Assembly (NCBI GenBank): GCA_018241685.1
Contig: JAFEDJ010000013.1
Location: 62,001 to 126,000, forward strand
DNA from: Pseudomonadota bacterium
GTDB lineage: Bacteria > Pseudomonadota > Gammaproteobacteria > Burkholderiales > Rhodocyclaceae
DNA: 64,000 nucleotides
Reading direction: 5' to 3'
The notes beneath the pieces were generated by a model. The model was not told the DNA's origin and ran no database searches. It saw only the letters and a list, made by a program, of their open reading frames with translations. Both the position numbers and the translations under genes were made by a program. Position 1 is the stretch's first letter. Each line of letters begins with the position of its first letter. Positions 20,777-29,328 of this stretch are shown here, piece after piece.

Positions 20777-23700
20777 ATGAAGCGCATGCTCTTCAATGCA
20801 ACGCAGGCCGAGGAACTCCGCGTTGCCATTGTCGACGGTCAGAAATTGATCGATCTCGACATTGAGTCGGCCGCCAAGGAACAACGTAAAAGCAACATCT
20901 ACAAAGCCGTCATCACGCGCATCGAACCCAGTCTCGAAGCCGCGTTTGTCGACTACGGCGCCGAGCGCCACGGCTTCCTGCCGTTCAAGGAAATCTCCCG
21001 CGCTTACTTCCAGCCTGGTGTCGAAGCCAGCCGTGCGTCCATCAAGGAAGCGCTGAAGGAAGGCCAGGAGCTGATCGTCCAGGTCGAGAAGGACGAGCGC
21101 GGCAACAAGGGGGCCGCCCTCACCACCTTCGTGTCGCTTGCCGGCCGCTACCTGGTGCTGATGCCCAACAACCCCCGTGGCGGTGGCGTGTCCCGCCGCG
21201 TCGAGGGTGACGAGCGCGCCGAACTGCGCGACGTCATGGACCAGCTCGAAGTCCCGGGCGGCATGAGCCTGATCGCCCGTACCGCCGCCATCGGCCGCAA
21301 CGCCGAAGAGCTGCAGTGGGACTTGAACTACCTGCTGCAACTGTGGCGCGCCATCGACGGCGCCGCCGAGTCCCAGGCCGGCGCTTTCCTGATCTACCAG
21401 GAAGGCAGCCTGGTGATCCGTGCGATCCGCGACTACTTCCAGCCGGACATCGGCGAGATCCTGATCGACACCGACGACGTGTACGAGCAGGCGCGCCAGT
21501 TCATGGCCCACGTGATGCCGCAGAACGTGAACCGCGTGAAGCGCTATCACGACGACGTGCCGCTGTTCTCCCGCTTCCAGATCGAACACCAGATCGAGTC
21601 CGCCTACTCGCGCCAGGTCAGCCTGCCGTCCGGCGGCGCCATCGTGATCGACCACACCGAAGCGCTGGTGTCGGTGGACGTGAACTCCGGCCGCGCCACC
21701 CGCGGTGCGGACATCGAGGAAACCGCCTTCAAGACCAACTGCGAAGCTGCCGACGAAGTGGCCCGCCAGTTGCGCCTGCGCGACCTCGGCGGCCTGATCG
21801 TCATCGACTTCATCGACATGGAGTCGCAGAAGAACCAGCGCGAAGTCGAGAACCGCCTGCGCGACGCCCTGCGCTACGACCGCGCCCGTGTGCAGACTGG
21901 CAAGATCAGCCGTTTCGGCCTGCTCGAACTGTCCCGCCAGCGCCTGCGCCCAGCCCTCGCCGAGACCAGCTACATCCCCTGCCCGCGCTGTAACGGCACA
22001 GGCCACACCCGCAGCACCGAGTCGTCGGCCCTGCACATCCTGCGCATCCTCGAAGAGGAGGCCATGAAGGACAACACCGGCGCCCTGCACTGCCAGGTTC
22101 CGGTGGATGTGGCGACCTTCCTGCTCAACGAGAAGCGCGACGACATCGCCAAGATCGAGCTGCGCCACAAGGTCAACCTGGTGCTGATCCCCAATCGCCA
22201 CCTGGAAACCCCGCAGCACGAGATCGTCCGCCTGCGCCACGACCAACTCAACAGCGAAGACACCGGCCTGCCGAGCTACCGCATGGCCACCAAGCCTGCC
22301 GGCGAAACCTACACGCCGCCGTCGGCCAACCCCGAGCGCCCGGTGCGCCAGGAAGCCGCCGTCAAGGGCATCACCCCTGACCAGCCGGCGCCGGTCGTCG
22401 AAGCCAAGGCCGCCCCGGTCGCCGCAGTGCCGGAAAGCCAGCCCGGCCTGCTGGCCCGCATCTTCGCGTTCTTCCGCGGCGAGAAGCAGCCCGAGCCGGC
22501 TCCGGTCGTGGCTCAGCCCGAAACGCCGCGTCGCGAAGCCCGCCCCCGCAATGAGCGCAACCGTCGTGACGGTCGCGATAATCGCGGCCGCCGGGATGGC
22601 CAGCGCGAAGAGCGCAACGAGCGTAGCGAACGCGGCGAGCGCCAGGAACGCAACGACAACCGCGAAGCCCGCGAGCCGCGCGAACCCCGTGACAACGCAC
22701 GCAACGCCGCCACCGGCGAAGCGCAAACCGAGCAGCGCGAAAAGCGCCAGCGCGTCGAACGCCAGGAACGTGGTGAGCGCGGGGAACGCGAAGGCCGCAA
22801 CAGCGAACGGGGTGAGCGTGCCGAGCGCGGCGAACGTCGTAACCGTAACAACCCGGCCCCCAAGACAGCCGAAGCTGAGGGCATTGTCGCCAGCGCCGAG
22901 CAGGTGACGGCCAATGCCGTGGCAGCAACTGAGGCACCGACCGAAGCCAGCCCGGCCCTGGCCGAAGGCGAAGGCAACGAACGCAGCCGTCGCAGCCGTC
23001 GTGGTCGCCGTGGTGGCCGCCGCAATGAAGAAGCCGGCACCGTCGAGGCCGCGGCCCAGGGCGAACTGGCAATCGGCGAACAGACTCCGGCAGCGGGTGC
23101 AGAGCAGGAAGCCGTTGCTCCTGTAGCCGAAGCCGTCGTCGCGGCTCCGCAGCCCGTCGTCAGCGAAGCTCCGGCGCCGGAAGCCGGCCCGGCTGTCGCA
23201 ACCGCGTCTGCAACTGCCGTTGCGGAACCCATTGTCGAAGCTGCTCCGACCGAAACGGCAGCCGTCATCGAGCCTCAGGCGGTCGTAGCTGCCGAACCTG
23301 TCGTCGAAGCACCGCTCGTCGCGGCCCCTGCCGCAGAAGCGCCCACCGACGCGCAGGAGAAGCCCGATCTGATCGAACAGGCCGTCGCGGCCATCGGCCA
23401 GCCCGCAGTGGAACAGGTGCCGTCCGAGCCCACTCCGGCCGTTGCAGTCGAAACCGCAGCTGCCGAAGTGGCCCCCGCGGTCGTTGAAAGCGAGGCCGTT
23501 GCGGCACCGCTCGTCACGACTGTCGAGACCCTGCCCGAAGTCGCAGTGGAACAGCCGACCCCGGCCGTTGCCACCGAGCAGGAAGCCGCTCCGGTGCAAG
23601 TCGAAGTTGCTCCCATCGTCGAGGCCCAGCCGGAAGTGGCTGCCATTACCGCCGAGACCAGCCCAGAAGCGCCGATCGTGGCCCCCATTGATCTGTCGGG

Positions 23701-23863
23701 CAGCGGCCTGGTGCTGGTGGAAACTCGCGCCGATGCCGTCAAGGCCTTCCAGACCGAAGCTTCGGCCGAAGAGGCGCCTCAACCGGCACCCCGTCGCCGC
23801 ACCCGCATCACTACCCCGGTCGTTGATGAGCCCCTGATCCAGGTGGAAACCTCCGCCAAGTAA
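20777..23863 (+). CDS. rne: Ribonuclease E
   Basis: Endoribonuclease and degradosome scaffold (1028 aa). The start MKRMLFNATQAEELRVAIVD is the family N-terminus. An S1 domain lies at about residues 38-120, and the DNase I-like catalytic site includes VDVNSGRATRG and IDFIDMESQ. The zinc link is CPRC at residues 402-405. The C-terminal half is low complexity: an Arg/Glu-rich stretch at about residues 590-700 (repeats such as RGERQERND and ERGERAERGER) likely binds RNA, followed by an Ala/Val/Glu/Pro-rich tail with a conserved-looking end. It is followed by an intrinsic terminator. Confidence 0.97.
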   Translation: MKRMLFNATQAEELRVAIVDGQKLIDLDIESAAKEQRKSNIYKAVITRIEPSLEAAFVDYGAERHGFLPFKEISRAYFQPGVEASRASIKEALKEGQELIVQVEKDERGNKGAALTTFVSLAGRYLVLMPNNPRGGGVSRRVEGDERAELRDVMDQLEVPGGMSLIARTAAIGRNAEELQWDLNYLLQLWRAIDGAAESQAGAFLIYQEGSLVIRAIRDYFQPDIGEILIDTDDVYEQARQFMAHVMPQNVNRVKRYHDDVPLFSRFQIEHQIESAYSRQVSLPSGGAIVIDHTEALVSVDVNSGRATRGADIEETAFKTNCEAADEVARQLRLRDLGGLIVIDFIDMESQKNQREVENRLRDALRYDRARVQTGKISRFGLLELSRQRLRPALAETSYIPCPRCNGTGHTRSTESSALHILRILEEEAMKDNTGALHCQVPVDVATFLLNEKRDDIAKIELRHKVNLVLIPNRHLETPQHEIVRLRHDQLNSEDTGLPSYRMATKPAGETYTPPSANPERPVRQEAAVKGITPDQPAPVVEAKAAPVAAVPESQPGLLARIFAFFRGEKQPEPAPVVAQPETPRREARPRNERNRRDGRDNRGRRDGQREERNERSERGERQERNDNREAREPREPRDNARNAATGEAQTEQREKRQRVERQERGERGEREGRNSERGERAERGERRNRNNPAPKTAEAEGIVASAEQVTANAVAATEAPTEASPALAEGEGNERSRRSRRGRRGGRRNEEAGTVEAAAQGELAIGEQTPAAGAEQEAVAPVAEAVVAAPQPVVSEAPAPEAGPAVATASATAVAEPIVEAAPTETAAVIEPQAVVAAEPVVEAPLVAAPAAEAPTDAQEKPDLIEQAVAAIGQPAVEQVPSEPTPAVAVETAAAEVAPAVVESEAVAAPLVTTVETLPEVAVEQPTPAVATEQEAAPVQVEVAPIVEAQPEVAAITAETSPEAPIVAPIDLSGSGLVLVETRADAVKAFQTEASAEEAPQPAPRRRTRITTPVVDEPLIQVETSAK

Positions 23864-23881
23864 GGGCACACCGGAATCAAC

Positions 23882-23914
23882 AAAAAGGCCAGCCTTTCGA
23901 GGCTGGCCTTTTTG
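23882..23914 (+). terminator. Rho-independent terminator of rne
   Basis: AAAAAGGCCAGCC and GGCTGGCCTTTTT form a 13-bp stem with a six-base loop and a U tract, 18 bases after the rne stop. The A/T flanks make it usable in both directions, so it may also end transcription from the minus-strand phosphatase gene. Confidence 0.9.
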
Positions 23915-23979
23915 TTGGCGGGCGGCAGGACGCAGCAACTGTCACCGCAGCCTGGCTGCTCTTCTGGTTATTCCACGCT

Positions 23980-24471
23980 TCAGCTCACCGATTGCCGGCG
24001 ACGATTGATCTCCGGAAGAATCTCTTCGATCAGCCCCTGCACGGCGTCCTCGCACATGTCGAGAACGGCGTCGAAGCCGGTCGCACCACCGTAGTAGGGA
24101 TCAGGCACGTCGTCCCGCCGGGACATGCGGGCATAGCTCATGAACATGCGCACCTTGTGGCGGGAGCCTTCCGGTGCCTTGTCCCGCAGGTATTGAAGGT
24201 GGTCCCGGTCCATCGCCAGCAGCAGATCGAACTCAGCGAAATCCTTGGCTTCGACCTTCCGCGCCCGCAGACGGGAAAGATCATAACCACGCCGCGAAGC
24301 CGCCGACTGGGAGCGTGGATCCGGCGCCTCCCCTACGTGATACCCCTGTGTTCCGGCGGAATCCACGCCAACCTCATTCCCCAGCCCGGCCATTGCCAAC
24401 CAGCGACGTGCCACGCCCTCAGCCGTTGGCGACCGGCAGATGTTGCCGGTGCACACGAACAATATTTTCAT
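23980..24471 (-). CDS. Low-molecular-weight protein-tyrosine phosphatase
   Basis: The 163-aa enzyme has the P-loop CTGNICRSPTAEGV (C-x5-R) at the N-terminus and the general-acid motif VPDPYYGG. The start MKILFVCTGNICRSP is the usual one; the longer upstream reading is not conserved. Homologues dephosphorylate tyrosine kinases of exopolysaccharide systems, but no kinase gene is adjacent. It follows uvrB on the same strand. Confidence 0.9.
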   Translation of the reverse strand: MKILFVCTGNICRSPTAEGVARRWLAMAGLGNEVGVDSAGTQGYHVGEAPDPRSQSAASRRGYDLSRLRARKVEAKDFAEFDLLLAMDRDHLQYLRDKAPEGSRHKVRMFMSYARMSRRDDVPDPYYGGATGFDAVLDMCEDAVQGLIEEILPEINRRRQSVS

Positions 24472-24552
24472 TCTGTATTCCCCTCCTACTGGCCATTTAA
24501 GCAGGCGGCGGGCAGAACGTACAAGAGCGAGGACCACGTTGATCAGTTTCTC

Positions 24553-26631
24553 TCAGTCGGAGGTGTTGGATGAAGCAGCGGAATCGTGGCCGTCTGCACC
24601 GAAAGCTTGCTGACGCAACTTGAACAAACGATCCCGGACGGCTGCGGCCTTCTCGAACTCCAGATTGCGGGCATGCTCCTGCATCTCCTTCTCGAGTAGC
24701 CGAATCATCTTGGCGAGCGCCTTTTCGTCGAGCAACTGGTAATCCGCACGAGGCTCGGCAGCCACGGACACCTTATCGCTGCTATCTGAATCATAGACAC
24801 CGTCAATGATGTCCTTTATGCGCTTTGTCACGGACTTCGGCGTAATACCGTTAGCCTCGTTGAAAGCTATTTGCTTGGTACGCCGGCGTTCTGTTTCATC
24901 GATCGCGGCACGCATCGAGTCGGTGATCCGGTCGGCATAGAGGATCGCCGTGCCGTGCAGGTGGCGCGCGGCCCGGCCGATGGTCTGGATCAGCGACCGT
25001 TCGGAACGCAGGAAGCCCTCCTTGTCTGCGTCGAGGATGGCCACCAGCGACACCTCGGGAATGTCCAGACCTTCCCGGAGCAGGTTGATGCCCACCAGCA
25101 CGTCGAATTCGCCGAGGCGCAGGTCGCGGATGATCTCGACCCGCTCGACGGTATCGATGTCCGAGTGCAGGTAGCGCACCCGGATGCCGTTCTCGGCCAG
25201 GTACTCGGTCAGATCCTCGGCCAGGCGCTTGGTCAGCACCGTCACCAGCACCCGCTCCTGCACGGCGAGGCGCAGCTTGATCTCACCGAGCAGATCATCC
25301 ACCTGCGTAGTCGCCGGCTTGACGACGATGGTCGGATCCACCAGCCCGGTCGGGCGCACCACCTGCTCCACCACTTGCCCTTGATGCTCCTTTTCATAGG
25401 CTGCAGGCGTGGCCGACACAAAGACCGTCTGCGGCAGCAGGCGCTCGAACTCCTCGAACTTCAACGGCCGGTTGTCCAGCGCCGACGGCAGGCGGAAACC
25501 ATACTCCACGAGGTTTTCCTTGCGCGAGCGGTCGCCCTTGTACATCGCCCCAACCTGGCCGATCGACACGTGGGACTCGTCGATGAACATCAGGCCGTCC
25601 TTCGGTAGGTAGTCGATCAGCGTCGGCGGTGCATCGCCCGCCTTGCGCCCGGACATGTGACGGGAGTAGTTCTCGATGCCCTTGCAGAAGCCAAGCTCGT
25701 TGAGCATTTCCAGGTCGAAGCGAGTGCGCTGCTCGATACGCTGAGCCTCGACCAGCTTGCCCCCCTTGTAGAACACTTCCATCCGCTCGCGCAGCTCCTC
25801 CTTGATCGCCTCGACCGCCTTCAACACCGTGGCCCGCGGTGTCACGTAATGGCTGGACGGATAGACGGTGAAGCGGCTGAGCTTCTGCTTGAGGTGGCCG
25901 GTAAGCGGATCGAACAGCGTCAGGTGCTCGATCTCGTCGTCGAACATCTCCACCCGCAGCGCGTGCTCGGCGTTTTCCGCCGGGTAGATGTCGATCACGT
26001 CGCCACGCACTCGGAAGGTGCCGCGCTTGAAGTCCACGTCCGCCCGGGTGTATTGCATGGCCACCAGGCGCTGGACGAGGTCCCGATGGACGATCCGTTC
26101 TCCTTCCCGCAGGTGCAGCACCATGCTGTGGTAGTCGCCGGGATCACCGATACCGTAGATGCACGACACCGACGCCACGATCACAACGTCTCGGCGCTCC
26201 ATCAAGCTCTTGGTGGCCGACAGGCGCATCTGCTCGATGTGCTCGTTGATCGCCGAGTCCTTCTCGATGAACAGGTCGCGGGACGGTACGTAGGCTTCCG
26301 GCTGGTAATAGTCGTAGTAGCTGACGAAGTACTCCACCGCGTTCTCCGGAAAGAACTCGCGAAACTCAGAATACAACTGCGCCGCCAGCGTCTTGTTGTG
26401 GGCCAGCACCAGCGCCGGCCGGCCGCAGCGGGCAATGACATTGGCCATCGTGTAGGTCTTGCCGGAACCCGTCACCCCCAGCAGAGTCTGGAACATCAGG
26501 CCGTCTTCGATGCCCTCGACGAGCTGTCGGATCGCCTCCGGCTGGTCGCCGCCGGGCGGAAAAGGTTGATGCAGTCGGAACGGGCTGCCTTCGAAAACCG
26601 CCACACGCCCGCTATCGGATTGATCGGCCAT
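24553..26631 (-). CDS. uvrB: Excinuclease ABC subunit B
   Basis: DNA-damage-scanning helicase-like subunit of nucleotide excision repair. The 692-aa protein has Walker [13 protein letters not shown], the beta-hairpin region [19 protein letters not shown], the DESH box ([12 protein letters not shown]) and motif VI ([11 protein letters not shown]). A C-terminal UVR domain ([17 protein letters not shown]) binds UvrC. Full length. Confidence 0.97.
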   Translation of the reverse strand: MADQSDSGRVAVFEGSPFRLHQPFPPGGDQPEAIRQLVEGIEDGLMFQTLLGVTGSGKTYTMANVIARCGRPALVLAHNKTLAAQLYSEFREFFPENAVEYFVSYYDYYQPEAYVPSRDLFIEKDSAINEHIEQMRLSATKSLMERRDVVIVASVSCIYGIGDPGDYHSMVLHLREGERIVHRDLVQRLVAMQYTRADVDFKRGTFRVRGDVIDIYPAENAEHALRVEMFDDEIEHLTLFDPLTGHLKQKLSRFTVYPSSHYVTPRATVLKAVEAIKEELRERMEVFYKGGKLVEAQRIEQRTRFDLEMLNELGFCKGIENYSRHMSGRKAGDAPPTLIDYLPKDGLMFIDESHVSIGQVGAMYKGDRSRKENLVEYGFRLPSALDNRPLKFEEFERLLPQTVFVSATPAAYEKEHQGQVVEQVVRPTGLVDPTIVVKPATTQVDDLLGEIKLRLAVQERVLVTVLTKRLAEDLTEYLAENGIRVRYLHSDIDTVERVEIIRDLRLGEFDVLVGINLLREGLDIPEVSLVAILDADKEGFLRSERSLIQTIGRAARHLHGTAILYADRITDSMRAAIDETERRRTKQIAFNEANGITPKSVTKRIKDIIDGVYDSDSSDKVSVAAEPRADYQLLDEKALAKMIRLLEKEMQEHARNLEFEKAAAVRDRLFKLRQQAFGADGHDSAASSNTSD

Positions 26632-26763
26632 GATAAAATTACAAGTTCAAGTCAGGCTTTGAACAACAAATTGATTCAAGCCCGGCTTAGTTGGACAAGC
26701 CCGCATTATCGCCCAGCGGCCGGCACAACGTGCCCCGCTCCCTTCGCCCCTTCTGGAGACCCC

Positions 26764-27972
26764 ATGAGCTCTTCGATCTTTGCTGCGGTGGAAATGGCCC
26801 CCCGCGATCCGATTCTTGGCCTGAACGAAGCCTTCAACGCGGATACCCGCAGCACCAAGGTCAACCTCGGCGTTGGCGTCTATTTCGACGACAACGGCAA
26901 GATTCCCCTGCTGGCCGCCGTCAAGACCGCTGAAAAGGCCCGCCTCGAAGCGGCCCCCCCGCGCGGCTACCAGCCCATCGAAGGCCCCGTCGCCTACAAC
27001 AGCGCGGTGCAGAACCTGCTGTTCGGCGCCGACAGCGCCCTCATCCGTGACGGCCGTGTCGTCACCGCCCAGGCCCTCGGCGGCACCGGCGCCCTGCGCA
27101 TCGGCGCCGACCTGATCCAGCGCGTCGTTTCCGGCGCCACGGTCTACATCTCCGATCCGTCCTGGGAAAACCACCGCGCCCTGTTTGAGGCCGCCGGCTT
27201 CCCGGTCGAAACCTACCCGTACTACAACCCGGAAACCCGCGGCGCCAACGCCGAGGCGATGATCGCCAAGCTCAACACGCTGCCGGCTGGCTCCGTGATC
27301 GTGCTGCACGCCTGCTGCCACAACCCCACCGGCGCCGACCTCACTGAAGCCCAGTGGGCCGAAGTGGTCAAGGCCTGTGCGGCCCGCGGCCTGATCCCCT
27401 TCCTCGACATGGCCTACCAGGGCTTTGCCGACGGCATCGAGCCGGACGCCGTCGCGGTGAACCTGTTCGCTGCCTCCGGCCTGTCCTTCTTCGTGTCCAG
27501 CTCCTTCTCCAAGAGCTTCTCGTTGTACGGCGAGCGCGTCGGCGCCCTGTCCATCGTCACCCAGAACAAGGACGAGTCCGCCCGCGTGCTGTCCCAGCTC
27601 AAGCGCGTGATCCGCACCAACTACTCCAACCCGCCGATCCACGGTGGCGCGGTCGTGGCTGCCGTGCTGTCCACCCCTGAGCTGCGCGCCCAGTGGGAGT
27701 CCGAGCTGGCCGGCATGCGTGACCGCATCCGCGCCATGCGGACCGGCCTCGTCGACAAACTGGCGGCCCGTAACATCGACCAGGATTTCTCCTTCGTCAT
27801 CAAACAGCGCGGCATGTTCTCTTACACCGGCCTTAGCACCGCCCAAGTCGAGCGCATGAAGACCGAGTTCGGCATCTACGCCGTCGGCACCGGCCGCATC
27901 TGCCTGGCCGCGCTGAACAGCAAGAACCTCGACTACGTCGCCGACGCCATCGCCGCCGTCATCAAGGCCTAA
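26764..27972 (+). CDS. Aspartate/aromatic amino acid aminotransferase
   Basis: PLP-dependent class I transaminase (402 aa). It starts MSSSIFAAVEMAPRDPILGL; shows LDMAYQGFADG and the Schiff-base lysine in SSSFSKSFSLYGERVG. The substrate-binding arginine region is GRICLAALN. The sequence is of the AspC/TyrB subgroup I-alpha; whether aspartate or aromatic acids are preferred cannot be read off. The gene is divergent from uvrB; the 132 bases between hold its promoter. Confidence 0.93.
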   Translation: MSSSIFAAVEMAPRDPILGLNEAFNADTRSTKVNLGVGVYFDDNGKIPLLAAVKTAEKARLEAAPPRGYQPIEGPVAYNSAVQNLLFGADSALIRDGRVVTAQALGGTGALRIGADLIQRVVSGATVYISDPSWENHRALFEAAGFPVETYPYYNPETRGANAEAMIAKLNTLPAGSVIVLHACCHNPTGADLTEAQWAEVVKACAARGLIPFLDMAYQGFADGIEPDAVAVNLFAASGLSFFVSSSFSKSFSLYGERVGALSIVTQNKDESARVLSQLKRVIRTNYSNPPIHGGAVVAAVLSTPELRAQWESELAGMRDRIRAMRTGLVDKLAARNIDQDFSFVIKQRGMFSYTGLSTAQVERMKTEFGIYAVGTGRICLAALNSKNLDYVADAIAAVIKA

Positions 27973-28028
27973 GCTTCCGTTGCACTGCCCTCGGCCAAGC
28001 CGAGGGCAAAAAAACCGCGCAAATCAGC

Positions 28029-28057
28029 TTGACGTTTCAGCAACGTCTTCCTATACT
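28029..28057 (+). promoter_or_regulatory. Sigma-70-type promoter for tRNA-Asn
   Basis: TTGACG (28029-28034) and TATACT (28052-28057) are separated by 17 bases and lie just before the first tRNA-Asn, with the gene beginning 13 bases after the -10 box, as expected for a stable-RNA promoter. Confidence 0.75.
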
Positions 28058-28069
28058 GCGCGCCTCTGT

Positions 28070-28145
28070 TCCTCGATAGCTCAGTCGGTAGAGCGCCGGA
28101 CTGTTAATCCGTAGGTCCCTGGTTCGAGCCCAGGTCGAGGAGCCA
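28070..28145 (+). tRNA. tRNA-Asn (GTT), first copy
   Basis: 76-nt cloverleaf with encoded CCA. The acceptor arms TCCTCGA/TCGAGGA pair fully, the D arm contains AGCTCAGTCGGTAGAGC, the anticodon stem-loop GGACTGTTAATCC gives anticodon GTT, and the T arm is GGTTCGAGCCC. It is identical to the copy at 28200. Confidence 0.97.
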
Positions 28146-28199
28146 GAAAAAATTCAGGTCATTTGCACCCAATCGGATGCGGATCGCCAACCCGTCAGA

Positions 28200-28275
28200 T
28201 CCTCGATAGCTCAGTCGGTAGAGCGCCGGACTGTTAATCCGTAGGTCCCTGGTTCGAGCCCAGGTCGAGGAGCCA
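28200..28275 (+). tRNA. tRNA-Asn (GTT), second copy; island integration site
   Basis: Identical in all 76 positions to the first copy, 54 bases downstream, so probably co-transcribed. Its last 50 bases, from the anticodon stem, belong to the 92-bp direct repeat found again at 54382-54473, marking this gene as the attachment site of the island that follows. Confidence 0.97.
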
Positions 28276-28317
28276 AGACAAGCAAGCAGAAAAGCCAATC
28301 CGCAAGGGTTGGCTTTT
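28226..28317 (+). repeat. Left attachment repeat of the genomic island (92 bp)
   Basis: Perfect 92-base copy of 54382-54473, running from the anticodon stem of tRNA-Asn (CCGGACTG) through the T arm, the CCA and most of the downstream terminator (ending GGTTGGCTTTT). Beyond 28317 the two copies are only partly similar (for example GGTCCGGGG at 28338-28346 and 54500-54508). Tyrosine recombinases typically target tRNA 3' ends and leave such repeats. Confidence 0.92.
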
Positions 28318-28319
28318 TT
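28290..28319 (+). terminator. Terminator of the tRNA-Asn pair (left copy)
   Basis: AAAAGCCAA and TTGGCTTTT pair around a ten-base loop and are followed by extra Ts. In the right-hand copy (54429-54490) the same hairpin has 26-bp arms; here the outer arm is lost because the sequence after 28317 belongs to the island. Confidence 0.8.
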
Positions 28320-28719
28320 GTTGTCTGGTCGATTGCTGGTCCGGGGTCGACGATGCCGGAGACTGGATCGCCCATCGAGGCATGACCGCTCCGCCCTAGC
28401 CGTGCTTGATGCGACGTCATGGCGATCTCGGCCACTCGTCACGCCATGCGGCCGGTTCTGCCGCAATAGCGGTGCAGCTGGCGCCCCTATCCGACTGCAC
28501 GTGCCCCGCCCGCCGCGAAGCTCTCACCGTGGCTCTACGCCGGGAAACACAGCCTCTTCAACGCACTCGCCCTTCACAAGACCGGCGCAGACCGGCCCTC
28601 TGGCGGAGTCCAAGCAGCCGATCATTCTTGGTGTCAATCTCGGCAAGGGAGTCTATGTAGTGCGCCAATTGACACCACAGTCCATGCGGACTCACCGCAG
28701 TGCAGCCATCCCCCGACCT

Positions 28720-29000
28720 GGACTATTCGACCAAGGAATCCGAGCCACGCAACGCCAAGGCATCACTGACAAAATCCATCGACCAGACCTGGTTCGGTCC
28801 AGTGGGACTTTCCAAAGCTTGGCGCTCAATAGCCACACCATGCTGCCGCCTCCGGCGACGAACGGACAGGCCGGCATCGCTATAGAGCCGATAAACCCGT
28901 TTGTGATTGGCCCGCATGCCCTCTCGACGAACCGGGGCGTGCAGGCGGCGATAGCAGTTCCACCGAATTCGAACTTCCGACTGATTGCTGATATCCAGGA
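28720..29000 (-). pseudogene. IS3-family transposase OrfB remnant
   Basis: Read on the minus strand, a stretch resembles the middle of IS3-group OrfB: YRRLHAPVRREGMRANHKR, then VYRLYSDAGLSVRRRRR, and then PNQVWSMDFVSDALA, which contains the first Asp of the DDE triad. The frame then ends; the rest of the catalytic domain, OrfA and the terminal repeats are missing. I see no gene in the remaining bases from 28320 to 29328. An inverted repeat (TGGTGTCAAT at 28629, ATTGACACCA at 28668) lies in the same region. Confidence 0.8.
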
Positions 29001-29328
29001 ATCAGCGAAGCAGTAGTTCGTAATCCTAAGGAGTAACTTCATACGCTTGCCGCAAAGACGCCACCGAAGCAGGCGCCGACACTGCTCGCGGCACAGAAGG
29101 TGCGACAGACTATTGTCGCCACAACCCCGGTGGGCTTTTTCCCGTTAACCAGCCCCTCCGGCATCACTTCGACAACTTCTAACGGCTACGTTTGGTATGT
29201 CAAAGATGCCGACATTGAATTGCCATCCTGCATAATGTCGGCCACTTTTGTTCCCAGCAGCAACCACCGGCAATCAAGCGGCTTGGAAATTTGACCCGCA
29301 GCATGAGACTGCGCTTCAGGGGGTAGGC

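Noticed and set aside
20723..23938. A 1071-codon open frame on the minus strand opposite rne.
   Set aside because: It is a shadow of the GC-rich rne gene: composition is Gly/Arg/His-rich with no family motif, and rne is unambiguous on the plus strand.
27985..28015. Hairpin GCCCTCGGC/GCCGAGGGC after the aminotransferase as an intrinsic terminator.
   Set aside because: The stem is followed by As, not Ts, on the plus strand, so it does not fit a rho-independent terminator for that gene.
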